Part shown: positions 26,889-35,448 of the stretch, in pieces
Position numbering within the stretch: the stretch's first letter is position 1
Layout: the number at the start of each line of letters is the position of its first letter
Source: JAEUMD01 sp050250815
Lineage (GTDB): Bacteria; Pseudomonadota; Alphaproteobacteria; Rhizobiales; Hyphomicrobiaceae
Length of the DNA stretch: 64,000 nucleotides
Reading direction: 5' to 3'
NCBI GenBank assembly: GCA_050250815.1
Contig: JBFWNY010000002.1
Location: forward strand, 127,486-191,485
Translations under genes and position numbers: made by a program
The notes under the pieces: generated by a model
Databases searched by the model: none
What the model was told of the DNA's origin: nothing
Seen by the model: only the letters and a program-made list of their open reading frames with translations

Positions 26889-27493
26889 GCTACCTTCGTT
26901 CCGAGCACGAGCGGGCGGCTTATCGGCGCGTCTACTATCCAGGCACCGATGTTTACGTGAACAAGCTGGGCCTGCGCGACAAGGCGCTGCTCGAAGATGC
27001 GGAGCGCATCATCACGCGGCGCCGGGCTCGGCAGAGCTTCCCGCGCAGCGCCACCTTCCGCACCTATGACGGCTTCCGTGCCATTCACCGGCATCTGTTC
27101 CGCGACCTCTATTCCTGGGCCGGGAAGGAGCGCAGGTATACGTCCGGGCGAGGCGCGATCCCGTTCGCGGTGCCTGAGCACATCGGCCCGTGGATGCAGC
27201 AGCAGTTCAACGCGCTCGCCCGCGACAACTATCTCGTCGGCCTCGACCTCGATGCGTTTGCGGAAAGCGCGGCGAAGTACGTGAACGAGATCAACGCCGC
27301 GCATCCCTTCATCGATGGCAACGGCCGCACGCAGCGTTTCTGGCTGCGAATGCTTGCCAACAATGCCGGGTTCGATCTCACGCTGACCGAGCGTGACGGC
27401 AAGCGGTGGAATGAGGCCTCGCGGCTCGGCTTTGCACGTTCCGACCACGCGCCGATGGCGCGGTTACTCAAGCAACGGCTCAGGCCGCTCTGA
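26885..27493 (+). CDS. fic: Fic/Doc-family protein (AMP transferase)
   Basis: A 202-residue Fic protein starting at GTG 26885. It has the complete active-site motif HPFIDGNGRTQR (His140) and the upstream helix YDGFRAIHRHLFRDLYSWAG, with GAIPFAVPEHIG as the flap region. Fic enzymes transfer AMP from ATP to target proteins such as gyrase, usually as toxins held by a partner. It overlaps the 3' end of the convergent integrase gene by 14 bases. As part of a mobile element it may serve stabilisation. Confidence 0.9.
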   Translation: MSYLRSEHERAAYRRVYYPGTDVYVNKLGLRDKALLEDAERIITRRRARQSFPRSATFRTYDGFRAIHRHLFRDLYSWAGKERRYTSGRGAIPFAVPEHIGPWMQQQFNALARDNYLVGLDLDAFAESAAKYVNEINAAHPFIDGNGRTQRFWLRMLANNAGFDLTLTERDGKRWNEASRLGFARSDHAPMARLLKQRLRPL

Positions 27494-28670
27494 CCTCGGC
27501 CGGCGCGGCTGTGATCGCGAGCACGTGCCGTTCCCAGGTTTCGAGCGCGGCGCGCATCTCCGGCAGATACTGGAAGCGGTTGTAAACACCCGCCACGCCC
27601 GCGAAGGTGCCCGAGACGTGATTGAGGATGCGCTCGATGACATGCGGCGCGACCGCGAGCTTGGCCATGCCGGTCGCCGCCGTGCGGCGCAGATCGTGCA
27701 GCGTCCAGCCCGAGACACCGGCCGCCGCATCGAGCGCCATCTTCGGCTTGGTGTAACCCGCATAGGGCTGTGTAGGCTTGCCCCGCGCCGGGAATACGAG
27801 CGGCGAGTCCGTGCGCGGAAACTGCGCAATGATCGCGAGCGCGGTCGGCGTGAGCGGGACCGCGTGGGGCTTGTGGTTCTTGGTGCGCTCGGCAGGGATC
27901 GTCCACACCGCGTTCGCCTCGTCGATCTCGTCCCAGGCCATGCCGCACACCTCGCCGGTACGCTGCGCCGTCAGCAGCAGTAGGCGGATGATGGTATGCG
28001 CGGTGTCGGGATGCGCGCCGGTGTGCTTCCAGAGGGCACGAAGCTCGTCGTCAGTCAGCACGCGGTCGCGGCTGACGTGCTTGCCCGGCGGCTTCAATCC
28101 GGCGCAGGGGCTAGCGGCAAGCCGGCCCTGCTCCACCATCCAGTTGAAGAACCGGCGGATAGCGGCAAAGGCATGCCGGGCGGCGGACACCTTGCCACGC
28201 TTCATGATGGCCTCAATGGCGGCGGTCACATCGCTTTTGCCGATGCTCTCGACACTTCGCTTGACCCACGCGGGCATGAAGTAGCTCCGGAGCAGCTTCT
28301 CGGTTTCCTCGGCCGAGCTCGGCCGGTTGGCGTGCCGGCAATACTGCGCCACGAACAGATCGACGGCGGCGGCGAAGGTCATGGCGCCGACCACCGGCGC
28401 GCGTGGGTCCTTGCCCGCATCGAGCATGACGAGGGCCGCCCTCGCTCGTTCCCGCGCAACGGCAAGAGTGGTCGAGGGATACCGGCCCAGGTGCATCCGG
28501 GCGTACTGACCGTTGAAGCGGAACTTGAGATAGAACGACTTCACGCCGCCCGCGTTCACGCGAACACCCATCCCCGCAATCTTTCCGTCCGGAACCTGGA
28601 CCTCGCCCGTGGCGGGTGCCGGCAGGTTGCGGATGGTGATGTCGTTGAGCGGTGCTGCGCGCTTGGTCAT
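27480..28670 (-). CDS. int: Tyrosine site-specific integrase
   Basis: About 396 residues from the start at 28670 (MTKRAAPLNDITIRN). The P4-type layout is present: N-terminal DUF4102-like arm-binding domain (VPDGKIAGMGVRVNAGG), core-binding SAM-like domain, and catalytic domain with LTAQRTGEVCGM (Arg), HDLRRTAATGM (His-x-x-Arg), LNHVSG (His) and VYNRFQYL (Tyr). It lies beside attR, 160 bp from the core repeat, and the 21-bp terminal repeat sits just upstream of its start. It should integrate and excise the element at tRNA-Gln. Confidence 0.93.
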   Translation of the reverse strand: MTKRAAPLNDITIRNLPAPATGEVQVPDGKIAGMGVRVNAGGVKSFYLKFRFNGQYARMHLGRYPSTTLAVARERARAALVMLDAGKDPRAPVVGAMTFAAAVDLFVAQYCRHANRPSSAEETEKLLRSYFMPAWVKRSVESIGKSDVTAAIEAIMKRGKVSAARHAFAAIRRFFNWMVEQGRLAASPCAGLKPPGKHVSRDRVLTDDELRALWKHTGAHPDTAHTIIRLLLLTAQRTGEVCGMAWDEIDEANAVWTIPAERTKNHKPHAVPLTPTALAIIAQFPRTDSPLVFPARGKPTQPYAGYTKPKMALDAAAGVSGWTLHDLRRTAATGMAKLAVAPHVIERILNHVSGTFAGVAGVYNRFQYLPEMRAALETWERHVLAITAAPAEVRAA

Positions 28671-28691
28671 GGCCGGGTCCGAATCTCGGGT

Positions 28692-28712
28692 CCGGACCCG
28701 TATCGGACCCAA
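28692..28712 (+). repeat. Terminal 21-bp direct repeat, right copy
   Basis: Identical to 18945-18965. It lies 22 bp upstream of the integrase start codon, so protein binding here could also control integrase expression. Confidence 0.6.
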
Positions 28713-28831
28713 AAGTGGCGGCGTTGCGGCGCCATGCCATGTGTCAGCAGGAGACAATAAAAACTTGTAAACGCTAGTGAATCTCATAACGGATGCGACG
28801 GCAGGCTACACCATGAAAAGCCTACTGTAAG

Positions 28832-28879
28832 AGACTCTGACTCTGCCTGTCTAGGTTCGAATCCTAGTCCCCCAGCCAA
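28832..28879 (+). repeat. attR: 48-bp tRNA-Gln 3' copy
   Basis: An exact copy of 18849-18896 containing the anticodon loop, T arm and CCA but no 5' half, so it is not a working tRNA. It marks the right end of the element. The roughly 310 bases after it (28880-29192) show nothing convincing. Confidence 0.92.
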
Positions 28880-29192
28880 TAATATCAATTACTTAGTACG
28901 TTCAAAGAATCTCAAATTTCCGTCTGGCTCACTCCGGGCCCACAGTTTTATTGGCATCGTACTCTGCGCGTAATTCGGCATAGCGACCCGCCTTCGGTCC
29001 GCTTCTCGCGGCAGAGCGGACAAACTGCATTCCGAGTACGAAGCGTGCTTGTGACCCGAAGCAGTCCTGGGCAATTGCTGCGTGAGTAGCACGCTTGTGG
29101 ACGCATTGCCCTCGCGAGCAGACGTGGTCGGCGACCAAATCGGCGTCGCCGATCATGGACGCGCTGAGGTCGGCTTCTGGGACGCTGCGATA

Positions 29193-30101
29193 TCAGACTG
29201 CTGCAATACTCTCGCGAGCAAAGCGGCCCGGAGGCTGCCCGACATATCGATGGAACGCTGTACTGAACGTGCTCGCGGAACTGTAGCCGACGCGCTCTGC
29301 AACCTCGGAGAGGCTGATGTCCTGTTGACGAAGGAGATCCTTGGCAACGGCCATACGCCACCCAAGGAGATACTCCATCGGAGGCACGCCGACGGCGCCT
29401 GTAAAGCGATCGAAGAACACTGAGCGCGAGAGCGCCGCCTTCTTGGCAAGCTCCTCTACAGTCCAGGTTCGCGCGAGATCGGCATGCATCTCCCGTATCG
29501 CAATGGCGATACGCGTGTCGCCGAGACCACGCAACAGGCCAGCTGGTGCAGCTTCACCCTGTATCGTCCGAAGCGCCTCGATCAACATGACCTCGACAAG
29601 CCGCCCCAGCACAAGATCGCGACCGGGTCTCTCCGCAATTGCTTCATCGCGCACAAGGCGCACGAGGGTGGAGAGTCGTTCCACACCGCGCACATGCACG
29701 AGCACCGGCAGCAGCGATACCAAGAGATCGGCCTCCATCGAATCGAAGACGAACGCTCCGCCGAGCAAACGCACGTCAGGATCGCCGTCAGGCGTGCCAT
29801 GGCGCACCTCGTCCGTCGGTGCCGGTGACACCTTGGGATCAATGCGCTTCGCCGACGCGGGCTCGAAGCCCGATAGGGTGAAGCCGGGTGTCTTTGGCAG
29901 GAGCAGAAAATCTCCTGCTTCGAGTGTCAGCGTCTCCTCTCCGTCGACGGTCAGACGGCAGCTCCCATCAATGACGGTGCAGAAGCTCGGTTGGCCGAAG
30001 TCGGAATAGCGCACTGCCCAGCGGCCGGCACCGCTGATGATCTTGGAGAAGACGGTGCGCGGCCGCAGCAGCGCGATAACTTCCGAAAGGGGGTCAACCA
30101 C
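29193..30101 (-). CDS. AraC-family regulator with cupin sensor domain
   Basis: A 302-residue protein. Residues 1-180 are an AraC cupin-6-type sensor (VFSKIISGAGRWAVRYSDFG, VDGEETLTLEAGDFLLLP, LGGAFVFDS). Residues 200-300 are the paired AraC helix-turn-helix (WTVEELAKKAALSRSVFFDR and LSEVAERVGYSSASTFSTAF). It is divergent from the SDR gene over 96 bases and is its likely regulator, the common layout for this subfamily. Confidence 0.92.
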   Translation of the reverse strand: MVDPLSEVIALLRPRTVFSKIISGAGRWAVRYSDFGQPSFCTVIDGSCRLTVDGEETLTLEAGDFLLLPKTPGFTLSGFEPASAKRIDPKVSPAPTDEVRHGTPDGDPDVRLLGGAFVFDSMEADLLVSLLPVLVHVRGVERLSTLVRLVRDEAIAERPGRDLVLGRLVEVMLIEALRTIQGEAAPAGLLRGLGDTRIAIAIREMHADLARTWTVEELAKKAALSRSVFFDRFTGAVGVPPMEYLLGWRMAVAKDLLRQQDISLSEVAERVGYSSASTFSTAFHRYVGQPPGRFARESIAAV

Positions 30102-30197
30102 TTCAGGACGCTAACAAACAAAATCAGGACGATCAATTGCAGATCGTCTGGAAATCTCCGTCTAACGTCCGTGTCGTTCAAACCTGGAGGAACGACG

Positions 30198-30941
30198 ATG
30201 AAGACCGTGCTGATTACCGGATGCTCTTCGGGCTATGGCCTGGAGACGGCGCGCCACTTTCACGCTCAGGGCTGGAACGTGGTCGCTACGATGCGCACGC
30301 CGCGCGAAGGCATACTGCCGGCTACCGACCGGATGCGCATGCTGGCGCTCGACGTCACGAAGCCGCAAAGCATCGCCGCCGCCCTTGAAGGCAGCGGTCC
30401 GATCGATGTGCTCGTCAACAATGCCGGCATCGGAATGTTCGGCGCCTACGAAGCCACCCCCATGTCAGTCGTACGCAGTTTGTTCGAGACCAACACGTTT
30501 GGCGCGATGGCGATGACGCAAGCCGTGCTCCCACAGTTCCGTACGCGCCGTTCGGGCGTGATCGTGAATGTGACATCGAGCGCCACGCTGGCTCCGATGC
30601 CGCTTGTCGCGTCCTATACGGCCAGCAAGGCTGCCATCGAAGGCTTCACCGGATCACTCGCGCATGAGCTCGACGGCTTTGGCATCCGCGTCAAGCTGGT
30701 CGAACCGGGTTATGGTCCGTCGACGCGCTTCGCGCAGAACGTGGAGACACCGATAGAGACGATGATCCCGGAGGCATACGCGCCTTACGCTCGCTCGATC
30801 CTTTCAGCGTTCGGGAACCCAAGCGCGGTGACGACAGAGCGCGATGTGGCGGAGGTCGTCTGGCGCGCCGCGAATGATGTGTCCACGCGGCTGAGATATC
30901 CCGCTGGCCCCGACGCCGTGGCGCTGGCGCAAGCAAGCTGA
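30198..30941 (+). CDS. Short-chain dehydrogenase/reductase
   Basis: A 247-residue classical SDR, starting at 30198 with an AGGA-type ribosome site upstream. The cofactor motif TGCSSGYG, NNAG (VLVNNAGIGMFG) and the active-site SYTASKAA (Tyr-x-x-x-Lys) are present, with the catalytic serine in VTSSATLA. It should be NADP-dependent given the basic residues after the first strand. The substrate is unknown. Confidence 0.92.
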   Translation: MKTVLITGCSSGYGLETARHFHAQGWNVVATMRTPREGILPATDRMRMLALDVTKPQSIAAALEGSGPIDVLVNNAGIGMFGAYEATPMSVVRSLFETNTFGAMAMTQAVLPQFRTRRSGVIVNVTSSATLAPMPLVASYTASKAAIEGFTGSLAHELDGFGIRVKLVEPGYGPSTRFAQNVETPIETMIPEAYAPYARSILSAFGNPSAVTTERDVAEVVWRAANDVSTRLRYPAGPDAVALAQAS

Positions 30942-31366
30942 GCCTGCGGTCTCTATCGCCACCACACGCAATGTCAGCTTTCAGCTCGGTTGCGGACGGG
31001 GTCACATGGTCGCCTCCGCACCGAGCGTCGGAGCGCAGCGACTTCCACTTGTGGGCGTGCGTGTGCCGCGCACTAGTCTGTGAAGCGACGACGGCAGCTC
31101 CTGGCCCGTCTCGAAGGACAGCTGACGGAAGCTAACGGATCACCGCGACTGTAAGCAACACCGTGCGCCGATCGCGCGACGAGTGCCTTGCCTACTCAAG
31201 TTGATCGCAACGAACGACTGTCCGGAGTGAAGCGGGCACCGATCATCAAGCGCCGATCGCAACCTTTTCCTTAGGAGGACAGGTCGATACTTGGGGGGGA
31301 CCCGGTGCGACCAAGGGTAGCGGAGCCGCGAATCAGTGCACTGTGAGCCTCGCTCACGCAGATCTG

Positions 31367-31497
31367 GGCGCCGGGTCACGATGTGGCGCCGGCATCCTGG
31401 GGAAGCGGGGCCGTGCCGACGGCGTGATGCCGGAAGCCGGTCCGAGGGTCGCCGATGCAGGTTGGCAGCAGCCAGCCGAGATCGGTCCCGATGGGCA
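31367..31497 (+). repeat. 131-bp structured direct repeat, copy 1
   Basis: Identical over 131 bp to 31755-31885 (offset 388). It contains an 8-bp stem CCGGCATC (31389-31396) with GATGCCGG (31426-31433), an inner GCCGT/ACGGC stem, and a leading pair of GGCGCC boxes. After the exact match the copies differ at one base, share CAG and then diverge. Confidence 0.9.
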
Positions 31498-31685
31498 CCA
31501 GACCAGCTCCGCCTTCCACGTGGCCGGAACCCTCGATCTCGCATGGAGTATCGGGCGTCGGACGGCCGGCAGGCTTTATTTTGGGCTGAGCCTGGACGCT
31601 GCGTCGCGGAACTTGCATCGCCGGCCAAAAACGTAAGATCGGCCTCGGAGATGACCAGCCAAATGTCCGCCGCATGCAAAAACAT

Positions 31686-31704
31686 GCCAACCGTATCGGT
31701 TGGC
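31686..31704 (+). repeat. Perfect 8-bp hairpin between the repeats
   Basis: GCCAACCG, loop TAT, CGGTTGGC. It lies in the 257-bp unique spacer between the two 131-bp copies, is not followed by a T run and so is unlikely to be a terminator. Confidence 0.7.
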
Positions 31705-31754
31705 GCATCGCCGCCCGGCTCGACGCTGGGTGGGCGCTCAAGGGCGCTGACACA

Positions 31755-31885
31755 GGCGCCGGGTCACGATGTGGCGCCGGCATCCTGGGGAAGCGGGGCC
31801 GTGCCGACGGCGTGATGCCGGAAGCCGGTCCGAGGGTCGCCGATGCAGGTTGGCAGCAGCCAGCCGAGATCGGTCCCGATGGGCA
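31755..31885 (+). repeat. 131-bp structured direct repeat, copy 2
   Basis: The second copy ends 56 bp before the start codon of the RT-RNase H gene. Its 8-bp stem arms are at 31777-31784 and 31814-31821. Confidence 0.9.
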
Positions 31886-31941
31886 ACAGGTCAATGTGGA
31901 GGGTGGGGCGAGGCTAACCGACATCGTCCCACACGAGCGCG

Positions 31942-33687
31942 ATGGGCAAATACTTCGACCGAGCGACGACAAAGCACGCACTGAAAGCGGCGTGGCTGCG
32001 CATCCGGCAGAACGGGCACGCTTCGCCATCATTCGACACGCGGGCTCAGATCACGCACTTCGAGCAGGACGCCGACCGCAACATCCATCGCCTCCAAGCG
32101 AAGCTGCATAGCGGCCAGTTCGTGTTCGATCCGCAGATGGGCGTGCTTAAGCAGAAACCTGGCAGCACCAGCAAGCGCGGCATCGTGATGGCCAGCGTCC
32201 ACAACAGGATTGTCGAGCGTGCGCTCCTCGACTGTCTGCAGGACAACAGTCAATACGTGCAGCAGGTGCTCGAGGTGCGGACAAGCATCGGCGGCGTTCC
32301 CCATCGCAGCGTTCCGCACGGGCTCGCCGAGATTCAAAAGGCTTTCGAGCAGGGGGCGCGTTGGTTCGCGCGCTCGGACATCTCGGGCTTCTTCGACAAC
32401 ATTCCTCGCAGCGCCGTCCTCGATATACTGAGCAAGCATGTCGACGACGAGAGGGTCATGGCGCTGCTCGAACGCGCCACGACGGTTGTGCTTGCCAATG
32501 AGGCCGTGCTCGGAGACGATCGGCGATGCTTTCCGACGGACGAGCAAGGCGTGGCCCAAGGCTCTCCGCTCTCGCCGCTGTTCGGCAACATCTTGCTGCA
32601 CGAGTTCGATCAGCGCTTCAATGAACGCGGTATCATTTGCGTAAGGTTCATCGACGACTTCGTGCTTCTCGGGGCATCGGAAAGTTACGTGACGAAAGCC
32701 TTCGCCAACGCGCGGAAGTGTCTCGCCGACCTTAGGCTCAGCTGTCACGACCCGTACGATCCACAGGCCGATCGCGCCAAGAGCGCTCGCGGACCTGTGT
32801 CGATTGGCTTCGACTTTCTCGGCTACCGGATCGAGCCCGGTCTCATGCAGCCATCACTCAAGGCGCGCAGGAAGGTGCTGTCTGCGATCGACGAGCACTT
32901 CCGAATTGGCCGGCGCGGCATCAACGACTGCATCCGAGAGGTAGATAGTCTGGCCCATCGCCAGCGATACGTTCAAACCCAGGATATGATCGACAAAGTC
33001 ATCAAGGGCTGGGGCAACTCATTCAGCTACTCGAACTCGTCGGCGACCATGAGCGACATCGATCGGCAGGTCGACGCTAAGTTGAAGGCGTTTCGGCAGT
33101 GGTTTGCACGGCGGATCAAACCATTGGGCGATGAGCAACGTCGACGGGCAGGCGGTATTTGCCTCCTGGCGGATATCCCATCGAAACGCCTCAATGAGCT
33201 TCCGTTCCAGCTCAGTCGGGATCGCAAGCGCTTCCGGCGGTCGTCGGCGACAATCACCGTCTCGACAGATGGGTCCGTGCTGACAGGTGGCGCCCGGCGC
33301 GGTCGTGAGAAAGGACCTGGCGGCTGGGCCTACGTGGTCCATGGACATGAGCAAGGCGTTTCGGATGGCTGCAGTGATGTCACCAACAACCATATGGAGC
33401 TTCTGGCCGTTGTGATGGCGTTGCGGAGCCTGCCAGCAGACCGCCCTGTGCACATCCGAACGGACAGTCGATATGTGGCAAACACATTCAACTCCTTCGG
33501 CACCATCCGATCGAATCTTCCGCTATGGCGGGAGCTGGAGGCGTTTGCCGCACAACGCCCCGTCAAGATCGAATGGATCAAAGGCCATGCCGGCGACCCT
33601 TATAATGAGCTCGTAGACAAACTTGCGCTGCAGGCAGCTAAGGCTGCGGAGGAGGCGTTGCGACGAAGTATGAAGCGCGCCGCGTAA
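31942..33687 (+). CDS. Reverse transcriptase fused to RNase H
   Basis: A 581-residue protein. Residues about 60-330 are a reverse transcriptase: ARSDISGFFDNIPR (motif A), VAQGSPLSPLFGNILLHEFD (motif 4), FIDDFVLLG (motif C, Asp238-Asp239) and FDFLGYRIEPG. The motif C is FIDD instead of YADD. Residues about 438-575 are RNase HI with all acidic residues: STDGS (Asp443), NNHMELLAVV, IRTDSRYV and IKGHAGDPYNELVDKLA. Most bacterial RTs lack RNase H. The motif-4 QGSPLSP separates it from DGR enzymes. Two structured 131-bp repeats lie directly upstream. It could be a retron-like or other domesticated RT, possibly in defence; the class is not resolved. Confidence 0.9.
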   Translation: MGKYFDRATTKHALKAAWLRIRQNGHASPSFDTRAQITHFEQDADRNIHRLQAKLHSGQFVFDPQMGVLKQKPGSTSKRGIVMASVHNRIVERALLDCLQDNSQYVQQVLEVRTSIGGVPHRSVPHGLAEIQKAFEQGARWFARSDISGFFDNIPRSAVLDILSKHVDDERVMALLERATTVVLANEAVLGDDRRCFPTDEQGVAQGSPLSPLFGNILLHEFDQRFNERGIICVRFIDDFVLLGASESYVTKAFANARKCLADLRLSCHDPYDPQADRAKSARGPVSIGFDFLGYRIEPGLMQPSLKARRKVLSAIDEHFRIGRRGINDCIREVDSLAHRQRYVQTQDMIDKVIKGWGNSFSYSNSSATMSDIDRQVDAKLKAFRQWFARRIKPLGDEQRRRAGGICLLADIPSKRLNELPFQLSRDRKRFRRSSATITVSTDGSVLTGGARRGREKGPGGWAYVVHGHEQGVSDGCSDVTNNHMELLAVVMALRSLPADRPVHIRTDSRYVANTFNSFGTIRSNLPLWRELEAFAAQRPVKIEWIKGHAGDPYNELVDKLALQAAKAAEEALRRSMKRAA

Positions 33688-33926
33688 TGGCAAGGTTGCT
33701 TTCGGGCTTGCCAGCGACGGGGTTGACGAGTCGGCCCGTCTCCTTGCTCGTCTCCCGTGATGTCCGTTGATCGAGGTATCTCGACCGTCTATCGATGCCG
33801 ATCTTTAGTCGGATATCGCATTGGCTCGAAGTCGGCTTCCTCTGCCCAACGGTCCTGCGATCTAGCCGACCCGGCCTGTGGACAACCTGAGCGGCATCCT
33901 TCGCACTCCCCTGGTACAATAGCGGC

Positions 33927-34673
33927 ATGAACCCGCCGACAGCGTCCGACATGCCGCGACCCGACGCGCCAGAGCGCGACGGTGCGGCGGCGATGGCCGA
34001 CGACATGCGTCATGCCCTGTCGCTCGATCAGGTCGGCAACATCTATGCGGAGCGCGGCTTTCCCCGCTCGCAGCGGTCCCTGCAGCGCTTCTGTGCGAGC
34101 GGCCATCTCGATTGCCAGAAGGTCGCGACGACAACCGGCGACAAGTATCTCGTCGCGCCCTATTCGGTGGAGCGGCACCTCACGCAGCTGAAGCAATTGG
34201 CAGTGACCGAGAGCGCGACCGGACCCGGCCTGTCGCGCCAGTTCGCGACACCTGTCGCCCCGCAGAATGCTGCACGTGCGGGCGACGACACGCCACGCCA
34301 CGAGGAGCGCCAGCCGGCGCCGGGCACCGACGTGTCGGCGCATGACGCTGGCGTGCGTCGCGACACGTCGCAGCTTGTCGAACAGCTCGAAAAGCGCGTC
34401 GAGGAAAAGAACGACGAAATCCGGTTTCTGCGCGAGGAGCTGGAGGACCGCCGCAATCAGATCCGCGGCATGAAGTCGATCATCGACGGACAGAACACGC
34501 TGCTGGAGGCGATCAACCGATCGACCGAACCGGTCTTCCGCGCGCTCGCCTCATCCGTCACAAGAGGGGAGACCGATCCTGGGAAGGTTCGCCTGACTGC
34601 GCACGTCGAGCCACAAGACGTTGGCGCTGATTATGAGCCCGAAGAACCGATCAAGCCTATTCAGCCGGAATAG
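33927..34673 (+). CDS. KfrA-like DNA-binding coiled-coil protein
   Basis: A 248-residue protein. Residues about 30-90 suggest a DNA-binding helix-turn-helix (LDQVGNIYAERGFPRSQRSL). Residues 150-195 form a charged coiled coil (VEQLEKRVEEKNDEIRFLRE) and the C-terminus is acidic. This layout is typical of plasmid KfrA-like or replication-associated regulators. It ends 13 bases inside the convergent small gene that follows. Confidence 0.6.
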   Translation: MNPPTASDMPRPDAPERDGAAAMADDMRHALSLDQVGNIYAERGFPRSQRSLQRFCASGHLDCQKVATTTGDKYLVAPYSVERHLTQLKQLAVTESATGPGLSRQFATPVAPQNAARAGDDTPRHEERQPAPGTDVSAHDAGVRRDTSQLVEQLEKRVEEKNDEIRFLREELEDRRNQIRGMKSIIDGQNTLLEAINRSTEPVFRALASSVTRGETDPGKVRLTAHVEPQDVGADYEPEEPIKPIQPE

Positions 34674-34921
34674 CTCTGGCGTCGTCTCCCGCGCAGCGGC
34701 TCGTACCAATCGTGCCGGCCGGTCTCTTCAATCGCTGCGATCCAGGCCTGATCGAACGACGACTTGGAGATCTTCAGCTCCTGAATGGCCATCTCACGCA
34801 GTTCGGATTTCGTCATGGTCTTCGGCTGGCCGTCGCGAATAAGCCGCAGCAGCCAGCGCTCGCAGCGTTGCCGCTCGTCCTCGGCCTTCTCCCACAACTC
34901 CTGCTTCCGGGTCTTCGTCAT
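34661..34921 (-). CDS. Small helical protein, unknown function
   Basis: An 86-residue charged protein (MTKTRKQELWEKAEDERQRC) with a SELREMAIQELKISKSSFDQAW helix pattern like a short winged-helix or ribosome-binding-like fold. It has no signal peptide. Similar small proteins of unknown role occur near plasmid genes. Support is moderate composition and tight fit with its neighbour. Confidence 0.55.
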   Translation of the reverse strand: MTKTRKQELWEKAEDERQRCERWLLRLIRDGQPKTMTKSELREMAIQELKISKSSFDQAWIAAIEETGRHDWYEPLRGRRRQSYSG

Positions 34922-35076
34922 TGCGTCCGATCCGTGCGTGCAGCCAAACGGCTCAACAGAGCCGCATTCACGCCCATACGTCGCAAAGGAAATGTTGTGC
35001 GACGTAACACCAAGTTATCCCCTCGCGGGGCCGCACGTCGCCTGCAAATGCAACACCGCATGCTATAATCGGCGCA

Positions 35077-35430
35077 ATGGATCACATCGGCTCAAGCATA
35101 CTCCCGCAGCGGCGATTCAAACTCAAGCCGCGCTTTTCGATCATCCATCATCCGCTGCGCGTCAAGTTCGGCCTGAGCTTCACGACATATGCCGTCATTG
35201 ACAGCGTGCATCAGCTCTCGCACCGGCCCGACCATCCCTGGTGTACGCAGTCCAAGGCCGAGATCGCAAACTTCCTCGATATTTCCGACCGCCAAGCCTT
35301 CCGCGCCATCAAGGACGGTCTCGATATGGGGCTCTTGGAAAAGAACGATCGCGGCGATCTCAGATCCACCAACAAGTGGGTCGAGCAGGTCGTGCTCTAC
35401 GATCATAGCGAGCGTGCGCAGGACCACTGA
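35077..35430 (+). CDS. Winged-helix protein, replication-initiator-like
   Basis: A 117-residue protein. Residues about 28-110 show a replication-type winged helix: RVKFGLSFTTYAVIDSVHQL, WCTQSKAEIANFLDISDRQA, FRAIKDGLDMGLLEKND. This resembles the DNA-binding part of plasmid and phage replication proteins. It ends 18 bases before a cluster of GACA repeats and an AT-rich stretch, the usual place for an origin next to its initiator. The replication role is inferred from that context. Confidence 0.6.
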   Translation: MDHIGSSILPQRRFKLKPRFSIIHHPLRVKFGLSFTTYAVIDSVHQLSHRPDHPWCTQSKAEIANFLDISDRQAFRAIKDGLDMGLLEKNDRGDLRSTNKWVEQVVLYDHSERAQDH

Positions 35431-35448
35431 TCGATCCGATTGCCCAGC

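Larger units (their letters stand above)
18849..28879. mobile_element. tRNA-Gln integrative mobilizable element
   Basis: A segment of about 10 kb bounded by exact 48-bp direct repeats of the 3' part of tRNA-Gln. It encodes a tyrosine integrase beside the right repeat, a relaxase and MobC-like protein but no mating-pair genes, two replication- or partition-type DNA-binding proteins, a Fic toxin pair and exported lipase-like cargo. The repeats, integrase and relaxase together define an IME that would need a helper conjugation system. Genes on both sides belong to the host. Confidence 0.9.
30942..31941. other. 1-kb non-coding region with structured repeats
   Basis: No convincing gene lies between the SDR and the reverse transcriptase. 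Open frames on both strands are low-complexity and arise from the repeats. The part from 31367 on holds two copies of a 131-bp structured repeat and a perfect hairpin, immediately upstream of the RT gene, so a non-coding RNA is a reasonable candidate. Confidence 0.6.

Noticed and set aside
28889..29361. Short minus-strand frames after attR
   Set aside because: No domain or start signal; they overlap the AraC gene end in other frames.
31367..31885. The duplicated 131-bp repeats as a DGR TR/VR pair
   Set aside because: The exact copies differ by only one base before diverging, there is no adenine bias, neither copy ends a recognisable lectin-like gene, and the adjacent RT lacks the IGNxTSQ motif.
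31376..32032. Long open frame on the minus strand across the repeats
   Set aside because: Its composition is a by-product of the GC-rich repeats, it has no domain, and it overlaps the RT start.
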